A program made the translations under genes and the position numbers. The notes beneath the pieces were generated by a model. It did not search any database. It saw only the letters and a program-made list of their open reading frames with translations, and had not been told where the DNA came from. From Parcubacteria group bacterium (lineage in GTDB: Bacteria; Patescibacteriota; Minisyncoccia; Phycocordibacterales; UBA12088), in assembly GCA_021731325.1 (NCBI GenBank), contig JAKFXP010000009.1, forward strand, positions 1-25,662: a stretch of 25,662 bases of DNA, in the 5' to 3' direction. This document shows, one piece after another, positions 8,720 to 17,854 of the stretch. Every line of letters begins with the position of its first letter. Positions within the stretch are counted from its first letter, which is position 1.

Positions 8720-9559
8720 ATGGTGATTGATGGCGTACTCATTGCTCGGCAAATAAAATCCGATCTCAAGGCTCGAGTAATGCACTTTGAACATCCGTTA
8801 AAACTCGGTGTATTTGTGTTGCATGAAACCCCAGAAATACGACAATTTGTTGAAGCAAAACGTCGATTTGGTGCCTCACTTGGCATCACGGTTGATGTCC
8901 TCACGTTGAGTACTATGGAGCAAAATAATCAAGAGCTCTTACATCGTATACTCCATGCGACTCAGGAGTACAATGGCCTTGTGCTCCAACTCCCGCTCCC
9001 CCGACAATTCCAGCTCGATTCTGTGTTGAATATTTTCCCTCTTTCACACGACGTTGACGTCATCGGTACGACCGCATTCCAGCAGCACAAAGAAGGCCAT
9101 CTACCGTTCTTGCCGCCTGTGGTAGGGGCGATTGCTGAAATACTCGCCCAGCAACACATAGTACTCGCAGGACGCAAGGTATTGATTGTGGGGGATGGGT
9201 TGCTCGTGGGAGATCCCGCAAAATATTGGGCTGAACGTATGGGTGCAGTGGTAACGGTAGTAACAAAAGCAACTCCTAATCTCATCGCACACACATCGGT
9301 TGCCGACGTGATTATTCTTGGTGCCGGGTCACCACATCTCATTACTCCCGATATGGTACGACAGGGAGTAATGCTTTTTGATGCTGGCACCTCTGAGTCC
9401 GAAGGGATGGTACAGGGAGATGTTGATCCCGCATGTGCGAATAAAGCGATGTTGTTTACCCCGACGCCCGGGGGCATTGGCCCAATTACAGTCGCAAAAC
9501 TCTTTGAAAATCTCATTGTGTTGTCTGAGCTCAAAATGCGACAACATGCACGTCGTTAA
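8720..9559 (+). CDS. folD: Methylenetetrahydrofolate dehydrogenase/cyclohydrolase FolD-like
   Basis: The 279-aa protein matches FolD, which interconverts methylene-, methenyl- and formyl-tetrahydrofolate in the cytosol. Family features are LVLQLPLP (Gln of the folate site), the DVDVIGT segment, the Rossmann loop VGDGLLVGDP, GDVD, and TPTPGGIGPITVAKL near the C terminus. Two positions depart from the usual enzyme. The active-site Tyr of YVxxK is Phe43 (FVEAK, with Lys47 kept), and the usual GRSxxVGxP cofactor loop reads GDGLLVGDP, losing the Arg/Ser that normally contact the NADP phosphate. The enzyme may prefer NAD or have altered activity. It has its own leaderless-type promoter. Confidence 0.9.
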   Translation: MVIDGVLIARQIKSDLKARVMHFEHPLKLGVFVLHETPEIRQFVEAKRRFGASLGITVDVLTLSTMEQNNQELLHRILHATQEYNGLVLQLPLPRQFQLDSVLNIFPLSHDVDVIGTTAFQQHKEGHLPFLPPVVGAIAEILAQQHIVLAGRKVLIVGDGLLVGDPAKYWAERMGAVVTVVTKATPNLIAHTSVADVIILGAGSPHLITPDMVRQGVMLFDAGTSESEGMVQGDVDPACANKAMLFTPTPGGIGPITVAKLFENLIVLSELKMRQHARR

Positions 9560-9602
9560 GATTACATTGTGCGATTGCACTTGCACAGACGCGAAAAACG
9601 GC

Positions 9603-9608
9603 TATACT
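9603..9608 (+). promoter_or_regulatory. -10 box of secDF, leaderless start
   Basis: TATACT lies 7 nt before the secD ATG at 9616. There is no TGN extension and no SD. Confidence 0.55.
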
Positions 9609-9615
9609 TCTCGGT

Positions 9616-10938
9616 ATGAATTTATCTGTCGTACGGGCTTGGGCGGTCATTCTTTTACTGTGCGGAGTGGCGGTTGGTCACTATGTCTATAATTCAACCC
9701 GTTCTGATGAGGGTAAAAAATTTGTATACGGACTCGATCTGGTTGGCGGAAGTCATTTGGTCTACGAAGCGGACACCTCGGGAGTAGATCCCAGCAACAT
9801 TAACGAAGCGATGAGCGCATTGCGTGATGTGATAGAACGACGCGTCAATTTGTTTGGGGTGTCAGAACCACTCGTGCAGGTTGAGAAGGCAAGTGCGCTT
9901 GCGGAAAGTACGGCAACGGAGCGGCTTATCGTGGAGCTTCCCGGAGTAACGGATTTGAAGGAGGCTATTGCTATGATTGGCAAAACCCCATTACTTGAGT
10001 TTAAGCTCGTTGGCACTTCGGCGGGCAGTTCTACGGAACCAACCTATATTGAAACAGGATTGACCGGCCGATATCTCACACGGGCGCTTCCCAAGCTCCC
10101 AAACTCAGGGGGTGGTCCGGGGTTTTCTACCGATTCGTACGTAGAAGTAACGTTTAATGATGAGGGTAAAGAGCTGTTTGCAAAAATTACCCGTGAAAAT
10201 GTAGGAAAACAACTCGCAATATTTTTGGATGGTGACCTCAAGAGTGATCCCGTGATTCGTGAAGCAATTACCGGAGGAACTGCGGTTATTAGTGGTGGTT
10301 TTACTAAGGAAGAGGTACAGGAATTATCCCGCAATCTTAATATCGGGGCACTACCCGTACCTATCAAGCTTGCGTCAACCGAATCCGTAGGAGCCTCGCT
10401 GGGATTTGAAACTCTTGATAAGGGAGTCAAAGCAGGACTCTATGGTATTGGTTTGGTGATGTTGTTCCTCATGCTCTGGTATCGATTGCCGGGCTTCATT
10501 GCCTCGGTAGCGCTGGTGCTCTATCTTGCACTCAACCTTGCAATTTATATCCTTATCCCGGTCACCATTACGGCAGCGGGACTTGCAGGTCTCGTGCTTT
10601 CGAGTGGTATGGCGGTTGATGCGAATATCCTTATTTTTGAGCGTATGAAAGATGAGCTCAAGCGGGGTAAAAGTGTTCGTGATGCAGTTATGGAGGGAGT
10701 AGCGCGTGCGTGGTTACCTATTCGTGATGGTAACCTCACCGGTATTCTTTCTGCACTAGTACTTTTTTGGTTTGGTACCGCAGGAGTACAAGGATTTGCC
10801 CTCACTCTTACGATTGGTATCTTCCTCTCCATGTTTACCGCCATTATTGTAACCCGTACCTTCCTGCTCGCCGTTGCAGGTATATCAGAAAGTAAGGTCC
10901 TCCGATGGCTCTTTTTAAGCGGTATCGACAAAAACTAA
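9616..10938 (+). CDS. secD: Protein translocase subunit SecD
   Basis: The 440-aa membrane protein pairs with SecF to drive late, proton-motive-force-dependent steps of Sec export. It has an N-terminal membrane helix (about 8-25), then KFVYGLDLVGGSHLVYEAD (the FxxGLDLxGG motif). A periplasmic region includes RDVIERRVNLFGVSEP and the P1 head (about 100-255). Five C-terminal helices carry the conserved VLSSGMAVDANILIFERMKDEL. Length is shorter than E. coli SecD (615) but usual for Gram-positive and CPR versions. secF starts one base after the stop codon, so they form an operon. Confidence 0.96.
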   Translation: MNLSVVRAWAVILLLCGVAVGHYVYNSTRSDEGKKFVYGLDLVGGSHLVYEADTSGVDPSNINEAMSALRDVIERRVNLFGVSEPLVQVEKASALAESTATERLIVELPGVTDLKEAIAMIGKTPLLEFKLVGTSAGSSTEPTYIETGLTGRYLTRALPKLPNSGGGPGFSTDSYVEVTFNDEGKELFAKITRENVGKQLAIFLDGDLKSDPVIREAITGGTAVISGGFTKEEVQELSRNLNIGALPVPIKLASTESVGASLGFETLDKGVKAGLYGIGLVMLFLMLWYRLPGFIASVALVLYLALNLAIYILIPVTITAAGLAGLVLSSGMAVDANILIFERMKDELKRGKSVRDAVMEGVARAWLPIRDGNLTGILSALVLFWFGTAGVQGFALTLTIGIFLSMFTAIIVTRTFLLAVAGISESKVLRWLFLSGIDKN

Positions 10939-10939
10939 T

Positions 10940-11884
10940 ATGTGGATCATCAGAAATAGAAATATATTTTTTGCCATCGCGGCGCTTTTGGTAGGAGCTT
11001 CCGTACTTGCGATAGGTGCGTTTGGTATTCGTCCCAGTATCGAATTTACCGGAGGTACCTTACTTGAGGTTGGATACGCCGATAGTGTGGGAGATAAGGC
11101 GAGTATTGAAAAGAATCTGGACATGCTCTCATTAGGTGCGTATTCACTGCGTCCATTCGGGGATGATGCGTATTTGTTGCGTGTTCGTGAGATAGAGCAG
11201 GGTGAGCTTTCAGCTATCGTCACAGCCTTTCAGGTGGAAGGTGTATCTGCGCCAGAGTTGCGCCGTCAAAACACGGTAGGACCTACTATCGGTGCAGAGT
11301 TACAAAATAAAGCCTTTGCTGCTCTTGCGGTAGTGATTGCTTTAACAATCATATATGTCGCCTTTGCATTTCGACACGTGAGTGAGCCGGTGTCATCGTG
11401 GAAGTACGGCTTTATTGCGATTGTCACCTTGATTCACGACGTGACGATTCCTGCCGGCATATTTGCAATCATCGGCCATTATTACGGTACCGCAGAGGCA
11501 GATGTTCTGTTCGTGACCGCACTCCTTACCATTTTGGGGTATAGTGTAAATGATACCATTGTTATCTTTGACCGTATTCGAGAAAATCTCAAAAAGAACC
11601 AAGACGATAATGTAGAAGAATCATTTGATGAAGTAGTAGGTCATTCGTTGGAGCAGACCTTTGTACGTTCTTTCAACACCTCATTCACCGTCCTTATTGT
11701 TGTTGTCGCCATCCTTCTGTTTGGAGGCAGTGCTACGTACTACTTCGCACTTGCCCTTACGGCGGGTGTTGTGGCAGGTACCTACTCCTCGCTCTTCCTC
11801 GCAGCGCCCCTCCTCGTGTTACTAGAACGACGCCAGGCGGCACACGCTGACGTCATAGTTCAGACCCCTAAAAAAAAGAAATAG
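10940..11884 (+). CDS. secF: Protein translocase subunit SecF
   Basis: The 314-aa partner of SecD has an N-terminal helix (about 9-28), then the conserved SIEFTGGTLLEVGY. A small periplasmic domain (about 45-110) follows. Five C-terminal helices contain TVGPTIGAEL and YSVNDTIVIFDRIRENL, the SecF equivalent of the SecD helix-4 motif. The protein ends in a Lys-rich tail (TPKKKK). The ATG is 1 nt after the secD stop, with no SD, so translation is probably coupled. Confidence 0.96.
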   Translation: MWIIRNRNIFFAIAALLVGASVLAIGAFGIRPSIEFTGGTLLEVGYADSVGDKASIEKNLDMLSLGAYSLRPFGDDAYLLRVREIEQGELSAIVTAFQVEGVSAPELRRQNTVGPTIGAELQNKAFAALAVVIALTIIYVAFAFRHVSEPVSSWKYGFIAIVTLIHDVTIPAGIFAIIGHYYGTAEADVLFVTALLTILGYSVNDTIVIFDRIRENLKKNQDDNVEESFDEVVGHSLEQTFVRSFNTSFTVLIVVVAILLFGGSATYYFALALTAGVVAGTYSSLFLAAPLLVLLERRQAAHADVIVQTPKKKK

Positions 11885-11893
11885 ATATTCCGT

Positions 11894-12445
11894 ATGGTAC
11901 TTATCGGCATCACCGGAACACATGGCGCAGGTAAGGGAACTATTACACACTACCTTGAAACGACACATCATTTTGTGTCGTTTTCGGTATCCGAGTTTTT
12001 GGCAGCGGAGGCACAACGGCGGGGAATCACACCCGATCGCGTCGCTCGACGGGATATTGGTAATGAGTACCGAGCACAAAGCCCGACCGCACTCATGGAA
12101 GCAGTCTTTGCGTCGATTGATCCGCATGCAACACGGGTTATTTTGGAGCCTCAGTATACGGTGTCTGAGGTGCAGTTCATACAATCAAAAGGAGGTACAG
12201 TACTCGCTATCGATGCGTCATTGCCGGTGCGGTATGCACGCGTGCATGTGCGAGGCAGCCTCAAAGACGATGTGACGTTTGAGGAGTTTGTTGCAGCACA
12301 GGAACGGGAAATGAAGTCGGAAGATGCGCGTCAGCAGAACCTCATCGCGGCCACGGCAGCAGCTGATGTACACCTCACCAATAATGGTACAGTGACAGAG
12401 CTTGAACAAGTGCTCGCGCACATTATTACACCACTCCTCGTATAA
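11894..12445 (+). CDS. P-loop nucleotide/dephospho-CoA kinase-like protein
   Basis: The 183-aa protein begins with a Walker A loop (GITGTHGAGKGT, residues 5-16). A segment resembling NMP-kinase or dephospho-CoA kinase lid regions (DASLPVRYARVHVRG) follows. The C-terminal part (AAADVHLTNNGTVTELEQVL) looks like the AD-N-G-L pattern of CoaE-type kinases. Substrate is uncertain. It starts 9 nt after secF without an SD, so it probably shares the secDF transcript, but no functional link to Sec is evident. Confidence 0.8.
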   Translation: MVLIGITGTHGAGKGTITHYLETTHHFVSFSVSEFLAAEAQRRGITPDRVARRDIGNEYRAQSPTALMEAVFASIDPHATRVILEPQYTVSEVQFIQSKGGTVLAIDASLPVRYARVHVRGSLKDDVTFEEFVAAQEREMKSEDARQQNLIAATAAADVHLTNNGTVTELEQVLAHIITPLLV

Positions 12446-12448
12446 AAA

Positions 12449-12474
12449 ACCACCCGATGGTCTGGGTGGGTGGT
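12449..12474. terminator. Candidate bidirectional terminator
   Basis: ACCACCC (12449-12455) pairs with GGGTGGT (12468-12474), preceded by an A run and followed by a short ACTTTA. It lies between the convergent kinase and pyrD genes. The T tract is weak. Confidence 0.5.
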
Positions 12475-12489
12475 ACTTTAATAGCGACA

Positions 12490-13470
12490 TCATCTCCAGG
12501 TAAGGACATGTGCCCGTCGAATGATTGGTTGTACGCGCCACGGACGAAGCATCGCAACGGTTGCAAACTCGATCGCATCGGCTCCTGCATCTCGCATGAG
12601 ATTCACGTGATCGGGGTGCGTAATGCCACCACATGCAATAATCGGCTTGGTACATCCCATTGCCCGTAAGTTGCGGATCTTTTCAACGACTAGTGTTCGT
12701 AAAAACGGACCAGAATATCCTCCAGGTTGTGAAATACCCCGCCACCGCAAGGGTGACCCCGGAGTACCAAATGAGACAAGACGTACCCATGGCGGTAAAT
12801 CATACCAGGGTATCGTATTTGAGAGCACAATACCATCACAGTGCGAGTGGTCACCAATCATACGTCCTTTAACAACACTGAGTTGTGTAACACCAAACTT
12901 GGGGACTTGCGGTATACCAAGCGAAGCTCCTCTGTACAGCACCTCACTTACTTCGGCGTCGAGCTCATGGTGTGTATAGGTGCCATGTTCCGTATTGGGA
13001 CACGAGAAGTTTTCTTGTATCGCAAACGGTGTCTGAAAACTCTCCTGGTACTCAGCCAGTAACGCAAACATGGTCTCCCATTCTTTCATGCGCTCTGCTT
13101 GCGTTGCACCTACGGCCATGAGTGATATAAAAAATGGTTCAGTCCATTCTTGCCACACTCCTTGGTCGAGATGCCAGCGCAAGCCTTTGTTTGCGAGCCC
13201 TACTGCATTTACCGAGCAGCAGAGGATAGGATTGACTGCAATGCAGCGGGGAAGCCATTCGGTAACACGGAGATGCTCGTCAAGCGACAAATTTGCTCCG
13301 GTTACGGTGTCCCGTGGGTATAGGGTGACCGTCTTTGCTGTATTGGTTGCTCCCGTAAAATCAGGCCGAAACCAGGAGCGATGGTACCAGTATTCGGATC
13401 CATCACAATGAAATCCACCCGTTCCTGCAGCGAGGTGTACGGGGCCAAACTCGATATCGCGTAGCTTCAT
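12490..13470 (-). CDS. pyrD: Dihydroorotate dehydrogenase-family flavoprotein
   Basis: The 326-aa TIM-barrel FMN enzyme is of the dihydroorotate oxidase family (dihydroorotate to orotate in pyrimidine synthesis). Visible signatures are an N-terminal AAGTGGF, NFSCPNTE (about 154-161), a SNT turn after a strand (about 216-218), GGYSGPFLRTLVVEKI (phosphate-binding glycine turn) and ACGGITHPDHVNLMRDAGADAIEFAT. The class (1A, 1B or 2) cannot be set by eye. It is downstream of pyrH with an 82-nt gap. Unlike most genes here it has a real SD, AAGGAG (minus strand, 13483-13478), 7 nt before the ATG. Related pyrimidine reductases (DPD-like) are an alternative. Confidence 0.85.
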   Translation of the reverse strand: MKLRDIEFGPVHLAAGTGGFHCDGSEYWYHRSWFRPDFTGATNTAKTVTLYPRDTVTGANLSLDEHLRVTEWLPRCIAVNPILCCSVNAVGLANKGLRWHLDQGVWQEWTEPFFISLMAVGATQAERMKEWETMFALLAEYQESFQTPFAIQENFSCPNTEHGTYTHHELDAEVSEVLYRGASLGIPQVPKFGVTQLSVVKGRMIGDHSHCDGIVLSNTIPWYDLPPWVRLVSFGTPGSPLRWRGISQPGGYSGPFLRTLVVEKIRNLRAMGCTKPIIACGGITHPDHVNLMRDAGADAIEFATVAMLRPWRVQPIIRRAHVLTWR

Positions 13471-13477
13471 GAGGTAT

Positions 13478-13483
13478 CTCCTT
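13478..13483 (-). promoter_or_regulatory. Shine-Dalgarno of pyrD
   Basis: AAGGAG on the minus strand, spaced 7 nt from the ATG. It is notable because most genes in the window have no SD and the 16S 3' end does not carry the usual matching sequence. Confidence 0.75.
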
Positions 13484-13552
13484 GTATGTAGTTGTGGTGA
13501 ACAAATGAGTGTCCTCGGTCACCGTACCACGCCATACTGCCTGCCACAAGAC

Positions 13553-14251
13553 CTATGTGTAGTGGATGTGGGTGCCAATAAAATGAGTTCCCGAGAGGTA
13601 TTTTTCGACTTGTCCGAGTCTCGACCCATTAATAATCGCCACCTCAATACCTGCTGCCTGTGCTTCACGGGCGGCAATAGGGTCAAAAGGGGCGGAGAGT
13701 CCAGGATCCCAATGGTTGGGCAGGAGGGCGCGGAACGTTGCCCAATCCGTGTGTTTGATAGGTTTGGCGTCCTTGTGCTTGTTGGGGTCCTTGTCGTACG
13801 CATAGTCGATGTTCGAGAGGTTGATGACGCACTTGGCATGTAGGTGCATGGCAATTTGTACGGCGCGTAGGTCGGTTGAAGCACCAGGACGGTATCCAGC
13901 AGCGACGATGAGTTTTGCACCCTTCGGCACATCGATAACCTCATCGGGGTTGGTAATAATGACTGGATGAGCGATGTCGCGAAAGATAGTACGCAAGAGA
14001 TGGCCGTTGAGACGAGTAGCGTGGAGACCAAGCCAATCGAGGTCGTCCGAAGTAAGGTGGCTTACCGTACGAGCAACTTCTTGGTATCGTCTAGCAGTCT
14101 TGCCTCCACCGGTAATAATCGCAAGTCGTTTGCCTTGCGCAACCTGCGCGAGCACGAATTTCTTGAACTTTTTAAGAAAAGCGGTGTCAATCTGATCTGG
14201 TACAATCAGCGACCCGCCGACGGAGATAACGATGGTTTCTTGTTTTGACAT
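13553..14251 (-). CDS. pyrH: UMP kinase, archaeal-type amino-acid-kinase fold
   Basis: The 232-aa protein phosphorylates UMP to UDP. The amino-acid kinase fold is shown by VISVGGSLIVP (residues 8-18), the glycine loop ITGGGKTARRY (about 45-55), VAAGYRPGASTDLRAVQIA (about 116-134) and NLSNIDYAYDKDPNKHKDAKPI (about 144-165), which contacts ATP. The VGGSLIVP start resembles archaeal and CPR versions more than the E. coli type. Its promoter is TGC-TAAACT only 6 nt before the ATG (leaderless). A degenerate second copy of its first about 28 codons and promoter lies at 14872-14972. Confidence 0.92.
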   Translation of the reverse strand: MSKQETIVISVGGSLIVPDQIDTAFLKKFKKFVLAQVAQGKRLAIITGGGKTARRYQEVARTVSHLTSDDLDWLGLHATRLNGHLLRTIFRDIAHPVIITNPDEVIDVPKGAKLIVAAGYRPGASTDLRAVQIAMHLHAKCVINLSNIDYAYDKDPNKHKDAKPIKHTDWATFRALLPNHWDPGLSAPFDPIAAREAQAAGIEVAIINGSRLGQVEKYLSGTHFIGTHIHYT

Positions 14252-14257
14252 AGCTTA

Positions 14258-14266
14258 AGTTTAGCA
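14258..14266 (-). promoter_or_regulatory. Extended -10 promoter of pyrH, leaderless start
   Basis: On the minus strand, TGC-TAAACT ends 6 nt before the ATG at 14251. The copy at 14964-14972 (TGC-TATACT) has the same layout. Confidence 0.6.
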
Positions 14267-14356
14267 CGCCATGTAAACTAGGACCTAGGCATTTTGAATA
14301 AGCGGTGCGCGAAGAATGTTCTCCATACCCTAAACCATTGCCTGTCCTCGTTTCTG

Positions 14357-14365
14357 TGGTACCCT
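14357..14365 (+). promoter_or_regulatory. Extended -10 promoter of hicBA, leaderless start
   Basis: TGG-TACCCT ends 6 nt before the ATG at 14372. The box is imperfect at position 4, but spacing and the TGG prefix match the other leaderless genes. Confidence 0.5.
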
Positions 14366-14371
14366 GTGAGT

Positions 14372-14617
14372 ATGGAAAAGGGAGATAAAAAAATCTACTC
14401 ATACTCAGTATTTTATGAAGCCGACATAGAAAACGGTGGCTATGCCGTGTTTGTGCCCGCGCTACCCGGTTGCCATTCGCAGGGTGATACCATGGAAGAG
14501 GCGGAAACAAACGTCAAAGAGGCGATAGAATTGTACCTCGAAAGCCTTGAGGCGGATCATGTGGCGATTCCCCAAGAAACGCGCTCGTTTCAGGGAACCG
14601 TGTCGGTATTGGCATAA
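14372..14617 (+). CDS. hicB: HicB-like antitoxin
   Basis: The 81-aa protein has the partial RNase H fold of HicB: YSYSVFYEADIENGGYAVFVPALPGCHSQGDTMEEAETNVKEAIELYLESL. It would bind and neutralise the HicA RNase encoded 5 nt downstream. It appears to have no C-terminal DNA-binding (HTH or ribbon-helix-helix) domain, so autoregulation may differ from two-domain HicBs. A longer in-frame start at 14294 exists. I chose 14372 because of the -10 box just upstream and because the conserved fold starts there. Antitoxin before toxin is the reverse of the classic hicAB order but is known. Confidence 0.88.
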   Translation: MEKGDKKIYSYSVFYEADIENGGYAVFVPALPGCHSQGDTMEEAETNVKEAIELYLESLEADHVAIPQETRSFQGTVSVLA

Positions 14618-14622
14618 AAGGT

Positions 14623-14850
14623 ATGAAAAAACTGCCGGCCATTACTGCTAAAGAAGTGGTACGTGCGCTCAAGAAAGCAGGATTTTTTGAAGATCGGCAA
14701 AAGGGAAGCCACCTCATCCTCGTTCATGTGGAGACAAGGCGACGCACGGTCGTGCCTATCCATCCAGGAAGGACGATCAACAAACCCCTCCTCGCCGCAA
14801 TCATCAATGATGCGGGATTATCGGTCAAAGATTTTCTTGAGTTGTTGTGA
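14623..14850 (+). CDS. hicA: HicA-like toxin (mRNA interferase)
   Basis: The 75-aa protein has the double-stranded-RNA-binding-like fold of HicA: ITAKEVVRALKKAGFF, then the catalytic GSH (His30 in KGSHLIL), VVPIHPGRTINKPLLAAIINDAGLS. HicA toxins cleave mRNA on ribosomes. The histidine is intact, so it may be active. The usual GTL before the last helix is replaced by NKPLL. It is 5 nt after hicB with no SD, so translation is probably coupled. The pair is bracketed by two copies of the pyrH 5' end, a sign of insertion or rearrangement. Confidence 0.88.
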   Translation: MKKLPAITAKEVVRALKKAGFFEDRQKGSHLILVHVETRRRTVVPIHPGRTINKPLLAAIINDAGLSVKDFLELL

Positions 14851-14955
14851 TGTCCCGGAACGTTCTCTGGGCTTTTTAAGAAAAGCGATATCGATCTGAT
14901 CCGGCACGATCAGCGACCCGTGGGCGGAGATGACGATAGTTTGTGGGATTTTCAT
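14818..14955 (-). pseudogene. Truncated duplicate of pyrH 5' end
   Basis: On the minus strand, an ATG at 14955 opens a 45-codon frame starting MKIPQTIVISAHGSLIVPDQ and continuing IDIAFLKK. This matches pyrH residues 5-28 (ETIVISVGGSLIVPDQIDTAFLKK). The frame then leaves the homology and stops at 14818, running antisense over the end of hicA. The first glycine of the catalytic GGS loop is His, so it could not be a working kinase. Nucleotide similarity (about 80 percent by eye) covers 14872-14972 and includes a TGC-TATACT promoter 8 nt before the ATG. Confidence 0.8.
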
Positions 14956-14987
14956 AACTATGCAGTATAGCACAAACGAAAAAAACA

Positions 14988-15015
14988 TTGACAATATGTA
15001 AAAATAGTGTATAAT
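14988..15015 (+). promoter_or_regulatory. Strong sigma70 promoter of the 15076 gene
   Basis: TTGACA (14988-14993), 16-nt spacer, TATAAT (15010-15015): perfect hexamers. The ATG is 60 nt further on, leaving a real 5' UTR, unlike the leaderless genes. Confidence 0.9.
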
Positions 15016-15075
15016 GCTCTTGGTCTTATCAAAGATAAACCGTTCATTTCTTCACACACTGAAAGGAGTTAAATC

Positions 15076-15270
15076 ATGACTAATTGGCATTGGCTCATGC
15101 TTCCCAAGGGATCAATCCCAAAGGAAATTTTTGAGCAGTCCACCCCCGGAATGGGCTTTATTCCTGCTCTATTACTCACCTTCGTACTATCTGCAACAGT
15201 ACTGTCCCTTTCAGTACTCGCATATCATTACTCTGGTGTTCCAGGTTTCGAAAAATTATTGCCCTGGTAG
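15076..15270 (+). CDS. Small single-pass membrane protein upstream of 16S
   Basis: The 64-aa protein is not recognised. It has one hydrophobic segment (about residues 27-50, MGFIPALLLTFVLSATVLSLSVLAY) and short polar ends with several Trp and Pro. Translation is supported by AAGGAG (15063-15068), 7 nt before the ATG, by a perfect sigma70 promoter and by its own terminator at 15298-15332. It forms a separate monocistronic unit just before the 16S promoter. The combination of strong promoter and SD suggests high expression. Confidence 0.75.
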   Translation: MTNWHWLMLPKGSIPKEIFEQSTPGMGFIPALLLTFVLSATVLSLSVLAYHYSGVPGFEKLLPW

Positions 15271-15297
15271 TACATCCTTTTCGACCTAATCGAGTTA

Positions 15298-15332
15298 AAA
15301 AACCTGCATTTGCTTCACAAACGCAGGTTTTT
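15298..15332. terminator. Intrinsic terminator before the 16S promoter
   Basis: AAAAACCTGC pairs with GCAGGTTTTT around an inner TTTG-CTTCA-CAAA hairpin. It separates the small gene from the 16S unit. Confidence 0.9.
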
Positions 15333-15352
15333 CCTTTGTGCAGGTGTGTTGC

Positions 15353-15380
15353 TTGACTTTGACCTGTGCATAAGTATACT
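15353..15380 (+). promoter_or_regulatory. 16S rRNA promoter
   Basis: TTGACT (15353-15358), 16-nt spacer, TATACT (15375-15380). It is about 240 nt upstream of mature 16S and right after a terminator, so the 16S gene has its own promoter and does not depend on the 23S unit. Confidence 0.8.
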
Positions 15381-15619
15381 TGTCCTACTGCCAATTGAGG
15401 CAGTATTGCTTGCTTTTTGACAACAGGAATAAAAAGGACTGGCGGCAGTGGAAAAAGGTTCCATGGACGCCAGTTCGATGACGAGAACCTAAACATATTA
15501 GGAACAAAGGAGCTTTCTCTTTTGTTCCGTCCTTGAGTATTGCTCTAGCCTACGGGCACCGGCAATACTCATTAGCTCAAAAACTGGACACTTCGGTGTC
15601 TGGTAAAAAGATTCCTATC
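15381..15619 (+). other. 16S precursor leader with boxA-like element and hairpins
   Basis: The gene-free leader contains TGCTTTTTGACAA (15411-15423), close to the boxA antitermination site TGCTCTTTAACA. Several hairpins follow: ACTGGCG/CGCCAGT (near 15440 and 15472), a GGAACAAA/TTTTGTTCC stem (near 15500-15527), GAGTATTGC/GCAATACTC (near 15535-15570) and GACAC-TTCG-GTGTC (near 15588-15601). These are probably processing or antitermination structures. Confidence 0.65.
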
Positions 15620-17079
<1,460 letters not shown>

Positions 17080-17284
17080 TGGAACGTGATGTCACGACAG
17101 TGACTCACTTACAGGTCGGTTCTTGTCCCTCGATCGAGGACAAGAAAAAGGTGTGCATAGAGGCCTTAAATCTATGCTAGACGCTGGGAAAGACCAGGGA
17201 GGAATGAGTGGTCTACCGGTCTCATCTGAGGCAGGTAGGTCGACGGAACAAAAGAGAGGGATTCTCAACTCATGCAACACGTAC
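17080..17284 (+). other. 16S trailer with hairpins
   Basis: The 205-nt stretch has no coding frame I trust. It holds a strong hairpin (CTTGTCC 17122-17128 with GGACAAG 17138-17144) followed by an A run rather than a T run. A second hairpin follows (GCATAGA with TCTATGC, 17155-17177). It probably serves in 16S 3' processing or termination. The spacer has no tRNA and no 23S. Confidence 0.55.
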
Positions 17285-17313
17285 TTGACATAAGTGCGTT
17301 ATTTGTGTATACT
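17285..17313 (+). promoter_or_regulatory. Strong sigma70 promoter of the 17360-17848 unit
   Basis: TTGACA (17285-17290), 17-nt spacer, TATACT (17308-17313). A second TATACT overlaps at 17313-17318. Confidence 0.85.
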
Positions 17314-17359
17314 ATACTCTGGTTAAACTTGTCCATAACTAACTTTTTGGAGGTGAAAA

Positions 17360-17548
17360 ATGGGTAATTTTTGGTTTGCTGATGACGAAACATCAGAAAA
17401 GTTATCACGATTAGATCGTGAGTTGTCAAAGATTGAAGCACGTGACCCTGTCGAGGTGCGAGAATCTTGTTATTGCGCGCTGCGCGGGTACCTCGTATTG
17501 GTTGCTGTTATTGCGGTAGCAGTGTATGTCTTTTCTGCGCTACGCTAG
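17360..17548 (+). CDS. Small tail-anchored membrane protein
   Basis: The 62-aa protein is not recognised. A charged N-terminal part (about 1-40, coiled-coil-like SEKLSRLDRELSKIEARD) is followed by one C-terminal membrane helix (about 43-60, YLVLVAVIAVAVYVFSAL). This tail-anchored layout would leave most of it in the cytosol. It has GGAGGTG (17349-17355) as SD and a consensus promoter. The next small gene starts 31 nt after its stop, and both probably share the terminator at 17855. Confidence 0.75.
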   Translation: MGNFWFADDETSEKLSRLDRELSKIEARDPVEVRESCYCALRGYLVLVAVIAVAVYVFSALR

Positions 17549-17578
17549 TTACGGTGTAACTGATATAGGAGATATGTC

Positions 17579-17848
17579 ATGCAAACGCGTTACTTCTTCA
17601 GTAGTAAGGTAAATCTTTTTGATGCCATACGGTTTGGCACCCCGTTCTTTGAGGTAAAAACAGCCATTTTGACACAAGTAGCCAGGCTCGCAGAACCTGC
17701 TTGGTGGCAGAATATCGAAGTTGACCTGCGGGACACAGCGCCCCACGTCAGTGTGGTGATGTCCCGAATGTTCCTTTTTTTGATGCTTGCAACGTCTTTT
17801 GCCTGCATGTTGTCAGGAGTAGACGCAAGTGCTTCCAACCTTCAATAA
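17579..17848 (+). CDS. Small hypothetical membrane protein
   Basis: The 89-aa protein is not recognised. The N-terminal part is basic and aromatic (MQTRYFFSSKVNLFDAIRF), with an amphipathic middle. One hydrophobic segment lies near the C terminus (about 63-80, MFLFLMLATSFACMLSGV). AGGAG (17567-17571) precedes the ATG by 7 nt. It is the second gene of the unit that starts at 17285. Confidence 0.7.
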   Translation: MQTRYFFSSKVNLFDAIRFGTPFFEVKTAILTQVARLAEPAWWQNIEVDLRDTAPHVSVVMSRMFLFLMLATSFACMLSGVDASASNLQ

Positions 17849-17854
17849 TCATTC

